Origin: Spongilla lacustris
Lineage: Eukaryota; Porifera; Demospongiae; Spongillida; Spongillidae
Length of the DNA: 64,000 nucleotides
Assembly: GCA_949361645.1 (NCBI GenBank)
Contig: OX442435.1
Coordinates: 5,549,696-5,613,695, forward strand
Direction of reading: 5' to 3'
Shown: positions 11,695-26,972 of the stretch, one piece after another
Position numbering within the stretch: position 1 is the stretch's first letter
How the letters are laid out: each line of letters starts with the position of its first letter
The notes under the pieces: generated by a model
Seen by the model: the letters and a program-made list of their open reading frames with translations, nothing else
What the model was told of the DNA's origin: nothing
Database searches by the model: none
Program-made: the position numbers and the translations under genes

Positions 11695-13096
11695 GTGTGT
11701 GTGTGTGTGCGTGCGTGCATGTGCACACACGCACACAAAACATTATCTGGAGAATCAAATTTCTGGTGTTTCCCCCACCCACACCCAAAAGATTTGCTCT
11801 TGTGACCATATCTCCTTGCCTCTCATGCAGGTGGGAGCGTGCATAGTGGATTCAAAAAAAAAGTTGGTTGCCCTGGGTTACAACAGAATGCCTCGCGCCT
11901 CCATGCAGGACCACGGGAACTTCCCCTTAACCCCTCGGAGGGAGGGGAAGAGGGAGGACACCATGGATACACTCTTTCCCTACAGTATGTGTTCCACCTG
12001 CACCTATCACACCATTACACACACCTATCACGCCACACACCATTACACACCTATCACACCACACACCATTACACACCTATCACACCACACCCATTACACA
12101 CACCTATCACACCACACACACACCACACCTATCACACCACACACCATTACACACACCTATCACACCACATGAGCAGTCTGTCATGCAGAGCAGATAGCCA
12201 TCATGCATCGTACTGCCCCGGACCTCGAGAACTGTACCATGTACGTGACACGCTTCCCTTGCATGGAGTGTGCCACCTTGCTGGTGCAGTTTGGGATAAG
12301 GGAGGTGGTGTATGCAGAAGACCCTCACCCCGATAGAGAAATATACAGCACCTCCAGGCTGATCCTGAACGATGCCAAGGTTATGTTCAGGTGAGCAGCT
12401 TAACCCTAATGATGGCAAGGTTATGTATGTACCCTAATGATGGCAAGATGTATGTACCCTAATGATGGCAAGATGTATGTACCCTAATGATGGCAAGGTT
12501 ATGTATGTACCCTAATGATGGCAAGATGTATGTACCCTAATGATGGCAAGGTTATGTATGTATCCAATGATGGCAAGGTTATGTATGTACCCTAATGATG
12601 GCAAGGTTATGTATGTACCCTAATGATGGCAAGGTTATGTATGTACCCTAATGATGGCAAGGTTATGTATGTGTGGGCGACTAGCTTGCTCTGGGACTAC
12701 CCTTGCAAAGTTAGACTTCGGTGGTAAAGCAAAATCACCTTCAGTATATGAATATTTAATAAGAGGAAACTTCCATAGCATGTCAACTGACCTAGAGATA
12801 ATCCTTTTTGGTTTTGGACTTCTTTAGTGTCACGTGTGACCTTGACCATGCAGCTGTGTGTTTGTACTTTGAACTGTGCACTCTTCACTGCCCACAGGAA
12901 ACATGACCTCAGTGGCCATGTGCCCACCTTGTCAAACCTCTGCCTCTCATCCCCCGTCATGCCCCCCACACCAGCGGGGGTGGTCACTACAGGCTCCTTG
13001 TCATCTAGGCAGCTGTTTGGTTATCGCAAAAAGCCAGAGATTCCTAGGCGCACATCAAAACGCCTTCAGGACAAGACCCAACAACAGCGTAAATGA
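10628..13096 (+). CDS. two-domain dCMP-deaminase-like protein (CDADC1-like)
   Basis: Seven exons join with consistent phase: 10628-10849, 10966-11092, 11183-11405, 11494-11611, 11831-11984, 12177-12390, 12898-13096, giving 418 residues. All introns are GT-AG. Two dCMP/cytidine deaminase domains lie in tandem. Domain 2 (about 205-352) has YFMAV, VGACIVDSKKK, GYNRMP and the zinc site CHAE (283-286) with PCMEC (309-313), as needed for hydrolytic deamination of a deoxycytidine nucleotide. Domain 1 (about 50-190) keeps RSK, VGACIVNSS and GYN but the zinc site is lost: H-A-E became S119-A-A121 and PCxxC became P144-T-H-K-D. The layout of one dead and one intact domain recalls CDADC1; the core resembles DCTD. 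Introns 4, 5 and 6 carry repeats. Convergent with the GOLD gene, whose stop lies 221 bp away. Confidence 0.85.
11612..11737. repeat. (GT)n microsatellite, intron 4 of deaminase-like gene
   Basis: Nearly pure GT from the donor site onward, so the splice donor GTGTGT is itself the first repeat unit; it turns into GCGTGCATGTGCACAC at the end. Confidence 0.95.
11998..12173. repeat. minisatellite, intron 5 of deaminase-like gene
   Basis: Irregular tandem units of about 25-29 bp built on CACCTATCACACCACACA and CCATTACACA, running up to the acceptor at 12174-12176. Confidence 0.9.
12391..12672. repeat. minisatellite derived from exon 6 end
   Basis: About eleven units of a 24-28 bp repeat (CCCTAATGATGGCAAGGTTA then TGTATGTA; short variants lack GTTATG-type bases). 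The unit resembles the 3' end of the preceding exon, CCTGAACGATGCCAAGGTTA, plus a changed donor region. Confidence 0.95.
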
Positions 13097-13317
13097 CTAA
13101 ACTATCCTTTTTATTTTGTGTGTTCCCAGTTGTCCATTCACTCCTTGTGTTGTGTTGTGTATAGCTTCATTCCAAAATGCAGATTTTTACTTCATAGCTC
13201 TATTGACAAATTAGGCAGACAAGGAGAGCAGGCTGGAACGTGAACAGCCCAAATAAGACCTCCACATACAATCATAAACGCACAGAACATACAACACACA
13301 ACATTGTCCTGGTGGTG

Positions 13318-18569
<5,252 letters not shown>

Positions 18570-18742
18570 TCAATTTGAAATCCTCATGTCGATATGAAAA
18601 GTCGGGTTGTTTATATGAGAAGAGCACCATATAAGGCAGGTGTCAGACAAAGATCTAAATAACCGATATCCAATTAATTAAATAAGCTCTTACTTTGTCG
18701 GGCGCACTATGACGTAATCAGGCACAACAAAATATCCCGTGC
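18570..18742. promoter_or_regulatory. divergent promoter, GOLD gene / LRRC20-like gene
   Basis: Only 173 bp separate the ATG of the GOLD gene (18569, minus) from the ATG of the LRRC20-like gene (18743, plus). The interval must hold both 5'UTRs and promoters. A CRE-like TGACGTAA lies at 18710-18717. Bidirectional activity is inferred from geometry alone. Confidence 0.55.
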
Positions 18743-19494
18743 ATGGCAGAGCAGTCGGCTAAGGTCGTACAACGATGCGAGGACGCCAAAGGTTCCAAAC
18801 GGCTGACGCTGAGCGAGTGCGACCTTACCAAGTTTCCCGATGCTGTTTTTCTACTTGTTAAGGGGGTTGAGCTGGAAAGCGTCGATCTGTCTCGCAACAT
18901 GCTCAAAAAAGTGCACATGCAACTGGGAACCAAATTTGCCTCTATCAGTAGTAAGTTATATAATGACTATTGATTCCGATTGCACTTCTCCCCACTCTCT
19001 ATAGGCCTTGATCTTTCGTACAATCAACTTGAGTCTACCGGACAGTATAAGGAGCTTGATTAAGCTGGAAGCATTGAACCTGTCCCACAACCAGTTCAGC
19101 TCGTACCCCTCGGTCTTGCCACACGTCAGTTCGCTGCAGAGGGTCGACCTCAGCCATAACTCTCTCGCGGAAGTATCGCCCGATCAACTGGCACCGCTCA
19201 CCTCCATTAACCTCTCCCACAACCCACTAACAGACGACACAAAGCTCGTACTAAAGTCTGTAGTAAGAGTTAATGTAAGTATCACTTAGGATAGCGTACA
19301 CATGTATCAGATCTGAATACTAGTACACAATGTATATATACTGCATCTTAAACATTTCTATGCATCTTGAACATTTCTACATCTGTACATGTACATAGCC
19401 AGTGGAACGGGGAGTGTGTTTTAAGTTTAAGGTTGCTTTTGCTGGTTTTCTGTGCTGCTGTCCACAGGTAGAGGTGTGTGTAGCTGCCGTTTGA
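18743..19494 (+). CDS. LRRC20: LRRC20-like leucine-rich repeat protein
   Basis: Exons 18743-18950, 19005-19274 and probably 19468-19494. Exon 1 gives MAEQSAKVVQRCEDAKGSKR, LTLSECDLTKFP and VDLSRNMLKK; exon 2 gives LDLSYNQLES, LPDSIRSLIKLEALNLSHNQ, VDLSHNSLAEV and INLSHNPL. This is a short LRR protein of four to five repeats with the N-terminal 'LxLxxCxLxxFP' opening seen in LRRC20 (about 180 residues in vertebrates). LRR arcs bind partner proteins; the role of LRRC20 is not established. Oddity: the frame of LDLSYNQLES and that of LPDSIRSL differ, so two bases seem missing (or one added) near 19037. This is a disabling indel or an assembly error. The third exon (VEVCVAAV then stop) fits phase and acceptor TGTCCACAG but is short. 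Confidence 0.7.
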
Positions 19495-19545
19495 TATACG
19501 GTAAAGAAAGAGCATGCTAGCACTACTGTAACATACACGCGTGCA

Positions 19546-19600
<55 letters not shown>

Positions 19601-20151
19601 ATGCAGGCACTTACACCCTCGGCCAGGTCGATCCAAGTTAAGGCCTGAGCTACTTTGTCGTCAGGCGTCGGTGGTGTCTGTAGATTCCAATAATGCAGAG
19701 TCGAGAACCTAGCACTGGCACAGAAGTGGCGGCTCTGTACAACGTAGCAGTGCGAGGTTTAGTTCACAATCGTATCCAAATTATGCCATCCGTCAACGTA
19801 CGCAAGCATCACTGCTGGACTGGTTTGCCTCGTTCAACACGATACCTGAGCACGTATAAAAGGACATGAAGCTGCGAATAGGGCGCAGTTTATAATGCTA
19901 CCACCTGTATACGACTGTGGCAGGGACAACTCCACGCCCCTTAGAGGCCGTCCCCTAAATGAAGCAGAGAAGGTCGGTTGTCCTCTCTCGTCGGAACCTT
20001 CCTCCCTCATGCTTGCATAGAAGTAGGCATTCGTTTCGCACTCTACGCGAGGCACGTCCTCGGCCACAGCTTTACACGGCAGCAGGTGAAGACCTGCCTC
20101 CTCCACTTGACCGCTGCTGCATTGGAGCGTAATAATTGGGGCGGAGGACAT
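19377..20151 (-). CDS. RNASEH2C: ribonuclease H2 subunit C
   Basis: Exons on the minus strand: 19905-20151, 19802-19845, 19615-19734 and probably 19377-19457, in phase, 163 residues (the human protein has 164). Family hallmarks: HLLPCK near residue 22, FSASFRGRPLRGVELSLPQS, YTGGIVLNEA across the first splice, and ARFSTLHYWNLQT...KVAQALTWIDLAEG in exon 3, which matches the FSRFTLWGLET...ALTWPSLA end of the human subunit. Subunit C with B scaffolds the catalytic subunit A that removes RNA embedded in DNA, in the nucleus. The last exon is low confidence: it follows acceptor CTGTGGACAG and has no recognised motif. Its start is 101 bp from the RPS26 start on the other strand. Confidence 0.8.
19549..19598. 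repeat. (CA)n microsatellite
   Basis: CA dinucleotide run in the last intron of RNASEH2C and between the convergent LRRC20-like and RNASEH2C genes. Confidence 0.95.
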
Positions 20152-20251
20152 TTTAAAGTTTACGGGTCACTTCCCCAGTCCCATTTAGGAGCACGTGTTA
20201 AGACGGTGCGCATGCGCGTTTTCTTCCTTTTGCACGCCACCGGGTTAGAAA
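20152..20251. promoter_or_regulatory. bidirectional promoter RNASEH2C / RPS26 copy 1
   Basis: A 100-bp interval between the two start codons. It contains an NRF1-like GCGCATGCGC (20208-20217) and, close to the RPS26 start, a pyrimidine tract TTTTCTTCCTTTTG (20218-20231) of the sort that forms the 5' terminal oligopyrimidine element of ribosomal protein mRNAs. The left breakpoint of the tandem duplication lies inside it, near 20197. Confidence 0.6.
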
Positions 20252-21138
20252 ATGGTAAGCCATCATTGGTAATACTACGTCGTTAAAAGTTAGTGGAAGC
20301 GAGCAATTAGTTCCTGTCATATATTGCTGCCAGACTCAGAAACGGCGAAACAACGGACGATCCAAGCACGGCCGGGGCCACGTGCGGTATGTGCGTTGTA
20401 CCAATTGTGCCAGATGTGTTGCAAAGGTAAGTATCTGAGTTGGAATAACAGGGCTAAGACGGACGACAGTTTGCAAGGTCGATACCTATGTTACACTGGG
20501 CTCTTTTACTCAGGACAAGGCAATAAAGAAATTTGTAATCCGCAATATCGTGGAAGCGGCTGCCGTGAGAGATCTGTCAGAGGCTTCAGTTTATGAAGGC
20601 AAGTCTTTGTTTCGTTTACTAATTTAGCAAAGGTTTGACTACCAATTTTGGTATTGAGCCTGTTCCTTTTGTGCGTCTTGCGAGCTAAGCCCCGGGGGAC
20701 GGACTTCCAATTTTACTAGAGCTATTTGTACAATTAGAAAGCCTTCCTACTAGAGCGATTTATTGTTTTTTGTTCTGGTGTGTGGTGTATTCCGGCGCGT
20801 TGTTTATGCCATACTGCACGGTAGATAGCAGGTACGGCCTTAAGACAAAACACCACCATAATTTTTCTCCCCACACAGGATACGCTCTTCCCAAGTTGTA
20901 CGCCAAGTTGGTATACTGTGTGAGCTGTGCTATCCATTCCAAGATAGTGAGAAACAGGTCAAAGGAACAGCGCCGCGACCGTACTCCTCCTCCCCGCTTC
21001 AGGCTCAAGGCGAGTTCTTACTTTAGTTAGTCACTCTCGGTAACTCCTAACGTTTGAAATGGCGTTGTGTTTCAGCCTGACGATATTCCGGCAAGACCGG
21101 CGGCCCAAGCGGCAGCTCCAACCAAGGCAGCTCCTTAG
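20252..21138 (+). CDS. RPS26: 40S ribosomal protein eS26, copy 1
   Basis: Five exons: 20252-20254 (ATG only), 20334-20426, 20514-20598, 20879-21009, 21076-21138; 124 residues (human 115, the extra length is the Pro/Ala-rich tail). Sequence blocks [66 protein letters not shown] and RDRTPPPRF are diagnostic. CxxC at CTNC and CVSC bind the zinc. eS26 sits at the mRNA exit channel of the small subunit. Introns 3 and 4 start with GC (GAAG|GCAAGT and CAAG|GCGAGT), both also in copy 2. It has a TOP-like pyrimidine tract just upstream. Intact, so it is probably the main expressed copy. Confidence 0.95.
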
Positions 21139-21296
21139 ATAGCAGATTTTTTTGTACAAAACCTGTGATACCATTTGTTGCAAAATTTCTGTTTAATTGT
21201 TACACCTGATAATTTGCGTTACGGTACATTGACGTTGGCTCTCGAATTTTAATTTTTCACAAGACGTCCGGTGTGGAACGAGGCTAATTTTACCAG

Positions 21297-21441
21297 TGAT
21301 GATATCACAGGATTCGTTTGACCACCATATGTTTCGTATTAGCATAATTTATCACTCCGGAACATCTCAAGCGGCACTTTGTCGAGATGCACTCTGATAG
21401 AAGCGATGCGGAGAATGGACGCAACGGCCTTGAAACAGATG
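21297..21441 (+). pseudogene. broken C2H2 zinc-finger exon (unit 1)
   Basis: Counterpart of the intact exon at 27175-27315. It keeps GATGATATCACAGGATTCG, CACTCCGGAACATCTCAAGC and the last third, but lacks the ATG context, has a stop (TTCGTTTGA) before the second Cys and small indels around 21325-21350. The donor-like GAG|GTACAT persists at 21441. Confidence 0.8.
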
Positions 21442-21490
21442 AGGTACATTTTGTTCTTGTAGGCTTTGTAAATATTACCAGCTGCTGACA

Positions 21491-22030
21491 CAGAGCTGCC
21501 AAGTCTCACGCATTAGGCTGGAGACACACGCATTTGCTCTTATTCTCCAGCTCACACGCACACTTGCTAAAATCTCCAGCATACGCGCGTAAATGTTGAA
21601 TGAATTCCTCATTCCAATGCATCAGAGGAAAGGATTTTTAGCATGGTTCGAAAGAACAAGACACCATTCCGCGGCTTTATTTCCGCCCCAGCCTTGGACT
21701 TGATGGAACTCTCCCTTCAATTATTCAAGTGAAACTAGGCGTTGATGATCCTTGCGAGAAATTCGAACCAACTAAACAGCTTCTAGAGAAAGCCAGAATG
21801 TAACTTGGGAGTACAATAAAGCTCATTCATCGAAACATTAATGTTCTAAAGTTATTTAGGTACACAATATAATGTATATAAGTTGTATCGTGTTAATTTG
21901 CTTAGTTGTACTGATGAAACTTAATTTAAATCGAGGACCTTGTATTCAACCTCCAGCATCTGACCCCCAATCTCCAGCTTCTGCCCCCCCAGACCTCCAG
22001 CATCTGACCCCCCAGACCTTGGCAGCTCTG
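21491..22030 (+). mobile_element. hAT transposon remnant with 6-bp target duplication
   Basis: Termini CAGAGCTGCCAAG (21491) and CTTGGCAGCTCTG (to 22030) are inverted repeats. CTGACA is duplicated at 21485-21490 and 22031-22036. Unit 2 of the tandem duplication retains the unoccupied site (CCAGCTGGTGACATGGG at about 27376-27392). Inside, 21618-21660 reads NASEERIFSMVRKNKTPFR and 21686-21803 reads SLGLDGTLPSIIQVKLG to a stop, which is the end of a hAT dimerisation (hATC) domain with a frame break. So it is a deletion derivative of an autonomous hAT element. Confidence 0.85.
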
Positions 22031-22036
22031 CTGACA

Positions 22037-22581
22037 TGGGTTTTAGTCAGCGTTTGACTACAACTAGTGTCAACCACCTTAAGCAGTTTTGGCGTATGTG
22101 CTGGAGGTTCGGGAAAAAGCTGATAGGTTTGGCTAGCTAGGAACGGAACCATGGGCAAAATATAAATATCTCTATTACTGGCTGACCCTCCGTGCACGTG
22201 CCTCGTGTGCGTCCTGTCATTGTCTTATTATTAATTAATGGCCCGCAGGCTAGCACATGTAGCTCATCGTTCCCTAACTTGACGACTCCTTTGTGTCTGC
22301 AAGCTTCTTTGGCCGTCAAACCATTTGAAGCCAGAATTGGAAGAATAGCTAATTGGGTTATTGGAGCTAATTGGGTTACTAGTCACGGCTGTTTCGAGCT
22401 GGACAATTAGTTTGATAATTAGAGCGTTACGGTATATGATTTACAAATGATGTTTAACAGCATGGCTTGCTTGAAGCTTACATCTGGTGCTATTATACGC
22501 TGATGCATTAGTACCAGCAATCATTTCTCTATAACACACACATGTGAACTATTAATACTACGCTTTCCAATAATACACTGG
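22037..22581. other. unit 1 non-coding DNA
   Basis: Homologous to 27393-27560 and then 29935-30100 of unit 2 (tensin introns), joined where unit 2 has the C1 exons and microsatellites. From about 22380 on it has no partner in unit 2. No gene. Confidence 0.7.
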
Positions 22582-23388
22582 CATGGCCGGAGACAACTTT
22601 TGAGATTTGGGGGGGCTTAGTTCAGCGTTGTAAGCTCCCCCATCGCATGGGGTCTGGGGCGGAGCCCCAGAAGCCAACGCTTTTTGCGTTGAAAACCCCC
22701 CAAAAGTACGCAAAAACTGCACTAAAAATCAGATCGAGGCTGGGGAGCCACAGGCACAGATCAAGAGCTCAGCCTATATGCATGTTCAAAGCGTCGATAA
22801 ATCGCCGTGATAATGTTCCAAACGCTTGGTTAATATCTATGGTATAGTACTGAAGTATAGTACTCACTGAACTCACCGTTCATTCGTTTAGAAAATGCAC
22901 TGCATGGAAGCCCCCTCATCGGAGCCTGGGGTGGAACTTATGGAAAATCATTTAATTGATATCTCTTCGAAAAAGGATTGATTTGCTCTTTATTAAATTA
23001 GATTACAATGAATTGTGCTATGCATTTGCTAGCTGCTTATTTGTTGGCCAAAAAAAGAGCGGCCAATTCGTCTTTCGAGGATGCCATGCATTTCTTTTTC
23101 AAGTGTACTAGTGATATTGCCAACTACTTTTGCAATGGATGTATGTAATTATTTTAATTGTAGCCCATACGAGTACAGAAAAAAAAAATTAGAAGATGAA
23201 ACTTAGGGGAAAAAAATATGGCCAAATATGATGTTCTCCACTGTAATGCTTAGTGCTCAGCTGATATTTATAGGGAGAAAAGCATTCCGCTCGCGCCACA
23301 ATTAACGATTCTAATTGTATTAATATTTAATACTAGTATTAGAGAAAATATTTGGGGGGGCTTAAGCCCCCCCAAGTCTCCGGCCATG
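22582..23388. mobile_element. MITE-like element with CATGGCCGGAGAC ends
   Basis: CATGGCCGGAGAC at 22582-22594 and its reverse complement GTCTCCGGCCATG at 23376-23388 bound 807 bp. Subterminal G7 and C7 runs (TTGGGGGGGCTTA, TTAAGCCCCCCCAA) are also inverted. No transposase frame was found. The target duplication is unclear. Confidence 0.65.
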
Positions 23389-24018
23389 ACTGGCCTCGTT
23401 TTCATAAGCATACGCCGTTACGTCATCTCGAGCATGTGTTAAAAAAGTGCGAGTTGCATCGAGCCGCCAATTTTCCCACTGGTAAATTCGACATAGAGGC
23501 AATGTTAACACTTCAGGTGAAAGGTGTATGTCATTAACTAAGTGCGGCCGGCACTTTTCGGCCTAAACAGTCTGCTTGTTTTCTATGAATAATAATGCGG
23601 AGTTGTATAGGTTGAATGGATTCCCACCACCACCAAGGTCAGTTGCACTGCAGAGGGTGCATGACTGAAGGGGAAACTAAAAAGACACCACATACCAGTG
23701 TGAGGCATATACTCAGGTCTTGCAGAAGGTGTTTGGTATGCCATTTTGAACTGAGGAGGATGCAATGGTGTACCCACAAAGCTTTTGTAGCTCCTGCAAG
23801 GATTTGCTTTAAAAGGCAGCTGTACCATGTGTGACTGCATTTCAGTGGCAAACACATAGGAGTTAATCTTGCATGGTGAGATGTTTGCACCCGGACCCAA
23901 TATGATGGCATTCAAATTTTAACTTCACACATATATAAGGTATGAACACTTCATATCCACTCAGCAAGTGGGAAGGCCATCCAATATCATTCACACAGCT
24001 AAAGATGGAGGTGCTAGT
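23389..24018. other. no gene recognised
   Basis: Non-coding insert in unit 1 of the tandem duplication, between two transposable elements. Short open frames only. Confidence 0.4.
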
Positions 24019-24231
24019 CAGGGCCGGTGAGAGCCGTAGTGAGGCCCGGGGTAACATATCATTTGAGGGCCCCATAGGCCCTGAAAATACGAGTGGGGAG
24101 GGGGGGGGGGGGGTCCCCCTTGAGATTGGCCCGCCGGGCCCCCTATTATGCCTTGGGGCACCTATTATACCTTGGGGCCTGGGGTAAGTAACCCCGCTTA
24201 CCCCCCCCCCCCCCCCCTCTCACCGGCCCTG
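24019..24231. mobile_element. 213-bp hAT-type MITE
   Basis: Terminal inverted repeats CAGGGCCGGTGAGAG and CTCTCACCGGCCCTG (15 bp, exact). An exact 8-bp target duplication GTGCTAGT lies at 24011-24018 and 24232-24239, the size typical of hAT. The interior is G-run and C-run rich and has no coding potential. Confidence 0.92.
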
Positions 24232-24605
24232 GTGCTAGTACACTGACATCATTTACCCCCTACCCGCTGTTTTGGATTTGTCAGATCACTGTGCCTGAAG
24301 GTTCTCAACCTGCCCCTGCACAGTGTGTCAGCAGAGGTACAGTGTCCCTGTTGTTATGACACAGCACCGCTGCATCATAACTCTGCTTCCACTTTGGGAT
24401 TGAACATCTCGGGCAATATATTCATCCATTTTGCAGCCTGTTCCAGGGACATCTAGGCACACCATCTCCTACTGAGGAGAGGAGATGGTAGATGTCCTGA
24501 GACGCATGTCATCAACAAGTCCTTAGAACCTGTCCAACACAAGGAAGAGCACGTGCACATGATTATCACTGACAGGATGACATCACATACAGAGAAGTCA
24601 TAAGA

Positions 24606-24709
<104 letters not shown>

Positions 24710-25544
24710 ATTTCCCAAATCCACTATCCCAGTATTAATGCATTTTCTTGACGACCACAATGTTGCTTGGGTACATAAGTGGTATGTTGGATTTGGTCTC
24801 ATTGGAAAACAAGGAGCAAATCCATTTACATGTCAAATTCAATGCACCGGCAGCCAAAGACATATGCATCAATACAAAAAATGTTGCAGTATTACCAGTG
24901 TGTAATGTAGGAATATCACAAAATATTGCAGCAATACCAGTAGTAACAAAAAGACGCAAATATGTATCACCTATGCTATACATGGTATGAAAAATCACTT
25001 TTAAAATGAGTCAAATCACCTATGTTTGATGACTTGTAGCGCTGTCATTTTTGCAGGCCGCACTTAGTTGTTTGGCTTTCAAAGTAGCCTCCGCTCTCCA
25101 CCATTTATCCACGTCTTGTTTTCATCCAGGAAAATTGGCAGTAGTCTAGTGTTTCGATCTTCGTGAAGGATATCTAATCGCGGTGCTCTTGTGGCGAGCG
25201 CTATAGCTAACAGACAGTACAGAGTTGTGCCTTGCAATTCACACGAAGGATAGAAAAATGGTATGTGTACGCTAAAATGGTTTTTAAATGGCGGGACTAC
25301 AAGTGCAGTCCTTATATAGCTCGAAGATACAAAGTCCTTGTTGAAGTCATGTTTCATGATGTAATCGTTTCAATATTTCAGGGCGTAGGTCTTATAATGA
25401 CTTATTGTCCAACGTTGAATGGGCCTGAAACAGCCGTGTAGTATCAGCTGTAGACCTGTTACCCAAACCTCACACACATGCTCACCTTATATGTGTGTAC
25501 TGTGTACTAAACATCATACAAATAAGCAGCAAGGTAAACTGTCT

Positions 25545-25576
<32 letters not shown>

Positions 25577-25629
25577 ATCAAATGGTTCATCATGTGCCTG
25601 TGTTGTGACTGTACTTATGACCTCTGCAG

Positions 25630-26020
25630 GGTGTGTGGCCGCTATGTGAATGAAGAGTTTGATCTTGACCTTACCACTGAGAGGATCATAGGTGAGAGGG
25701 GGGGGGGAGGAAGGGGCTGGGAGAAGGAGGGAGGGAGTTAGAGGTGGGAGAGCTAGGGAACAAGAGGTGGGGAGGATGGGGTAACTGTTGGTTTTGACCA
25801 CCAGTGCTCTTGTAGACTTCCCATGACAATCATGTTATACATCCAAGCAGACATTGCAAATACTCCTCCACATTGCATGTTAATGTACCCATGATAGTTT
25901 CTCTCTCTCCCCCCCCCCCCCCCCCATCCAGCGATGTCCTTCCCTGCATCTGGGCTGGAGTCGACTTATCGCAACAGTCTCAAGGATGTTGCTAAGATGC
26001 TGCACCATAACAACTTCTTG
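25630..26020 (+). pseudogene. duplicated tensin phosphatase-domain exons (truncated copy)
   Basis: Two exons matching the tensin exons at 30398-30465 and 30884-30981. Exon 25630-25691 reads RYVNEEFDLDLTTERII (two codons, TyrIle, fewer). Exon 25932-26020 reads MSFPASGLESTYRNSLKDVA and ends HHNNFL (three codons fewer). Both have proper CAG acceptors and GTGAGA/GTCAGT donors and stay open, because length differences are multiples of three. The copy stops nine bases after the second exon, at the duplication junction into RPS26 copy 2. No downstream exons exist for it, so it is a truncated paralogue. Confidence 0.88.
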
Positions 26021-26075
26021 GTCAGTGGTGTTAAGACGGTGCGCATGCGTGTTTTTCACACCACCGGGTTAGAAT

Positions 26076-26972
26076 ATGGTAAGCCATCTCATTGGTAATA
26101 CTACGTAGTAGAAGCGAGCAATTAATTCCTGTCATGTATTGCTGCCAGACTGTGAAACGGCGAAACAACGGACGATCCAAGTTCGGCCGGGGCCACGTGC
26201 GGTACGTGCGCTGTACCAATTGTGCCAGATGTGTTGCAAAGGTAAGTATTTGATTTGGAATAACAGGGCTAAGACGGAAGACAGTTTGTAAGGTCGATAC
26301 CTATGTTACACTAGACTCTTTTACTCAGGACAAGGCAATAAAGAAGTTTGTAATCCGCAATATCGTGGAAGCGGCTGCCGTGAGAGATCTGTCAGAGGCT
26401 TCAGTTTATGAAGGCAAGTCTTTGTTTCGTTTACTAATTTAGCAAAGGTTTGACTACCAATTTTGGTATTGAGCTTGTTCGTTTTGTGCATGTTGCGAGC
26501 GAAGTCCCGGAGGACGGACTTCCAATTTTACTAGAGGTATAATTTTGTTAGTACAATTAGAAAGCCTTCCTACTACATGCAGAGCTCCAGAGCGATTTCT
26601 TATTTTTAGTTCTGGTATGTGGTGTGGTCCGGCGCGTTATTTATGTCATACTGCACGGTAGATAGCAGGTATGGCCTTAAGACAAAACACCACCATAAAT
26701 TTTCTCCCCCACACAGGATACGCTCTTCCCAAGTTGTACGCCAAGTTGGTATACTGTGTGAGCTGTGCTATCCATTCCAAGATAGTGAGAAACAGGTCAA
26801 AGGAACAGCGCCGCGACCGTACTCCTCCTCCCCGCTTCAGGCTCAAGGCGAGTTCTTACTTTAGTCACTCTCGTTAGCTCCTAACGTTTGAAATGGCGTT
26901 GTGTTTCAGCCTGACGATATTCCGGCAAGACCGGCGGCTCAAGCGGCAGCTCCAACCAAGGCAGCTCCTTAG
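26076..26972 (+). CDS. RPS26: 40S ribosomal protein eS26, copy 2
   Basis: Exons 26076-26078, 26149-26241, 26329-26413, 26717-26847, 26910-26972; 124 residues. It differs from copy 1 in only a few residues (for example [15 protein letters not shown] for [15 protein letters not shown]). Frame, zinc Cys pairs and both GC-AG introns are kept, so it is intact. Its promoter is cut: unit 2 begins only 46 bp before the ATG, upstream of which is a tensin intron, and the pyrimidine tract TTTTCTTCCTTTTG of copy 1 is reduced to TTTTTCACA. It may still be expressed, but without the RNASEH2C-side promoter half and with a weakened TOP element. Confidence 0.93.

Noticed and set aside
11393..11846. Cys-Val or His-Thr repeat frames around CA/GT runs (here and at 15.0, 19.4, 24.6, 29, 44, 45 kb)
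   Set aside because: Dinucleotide repeat artefacts.
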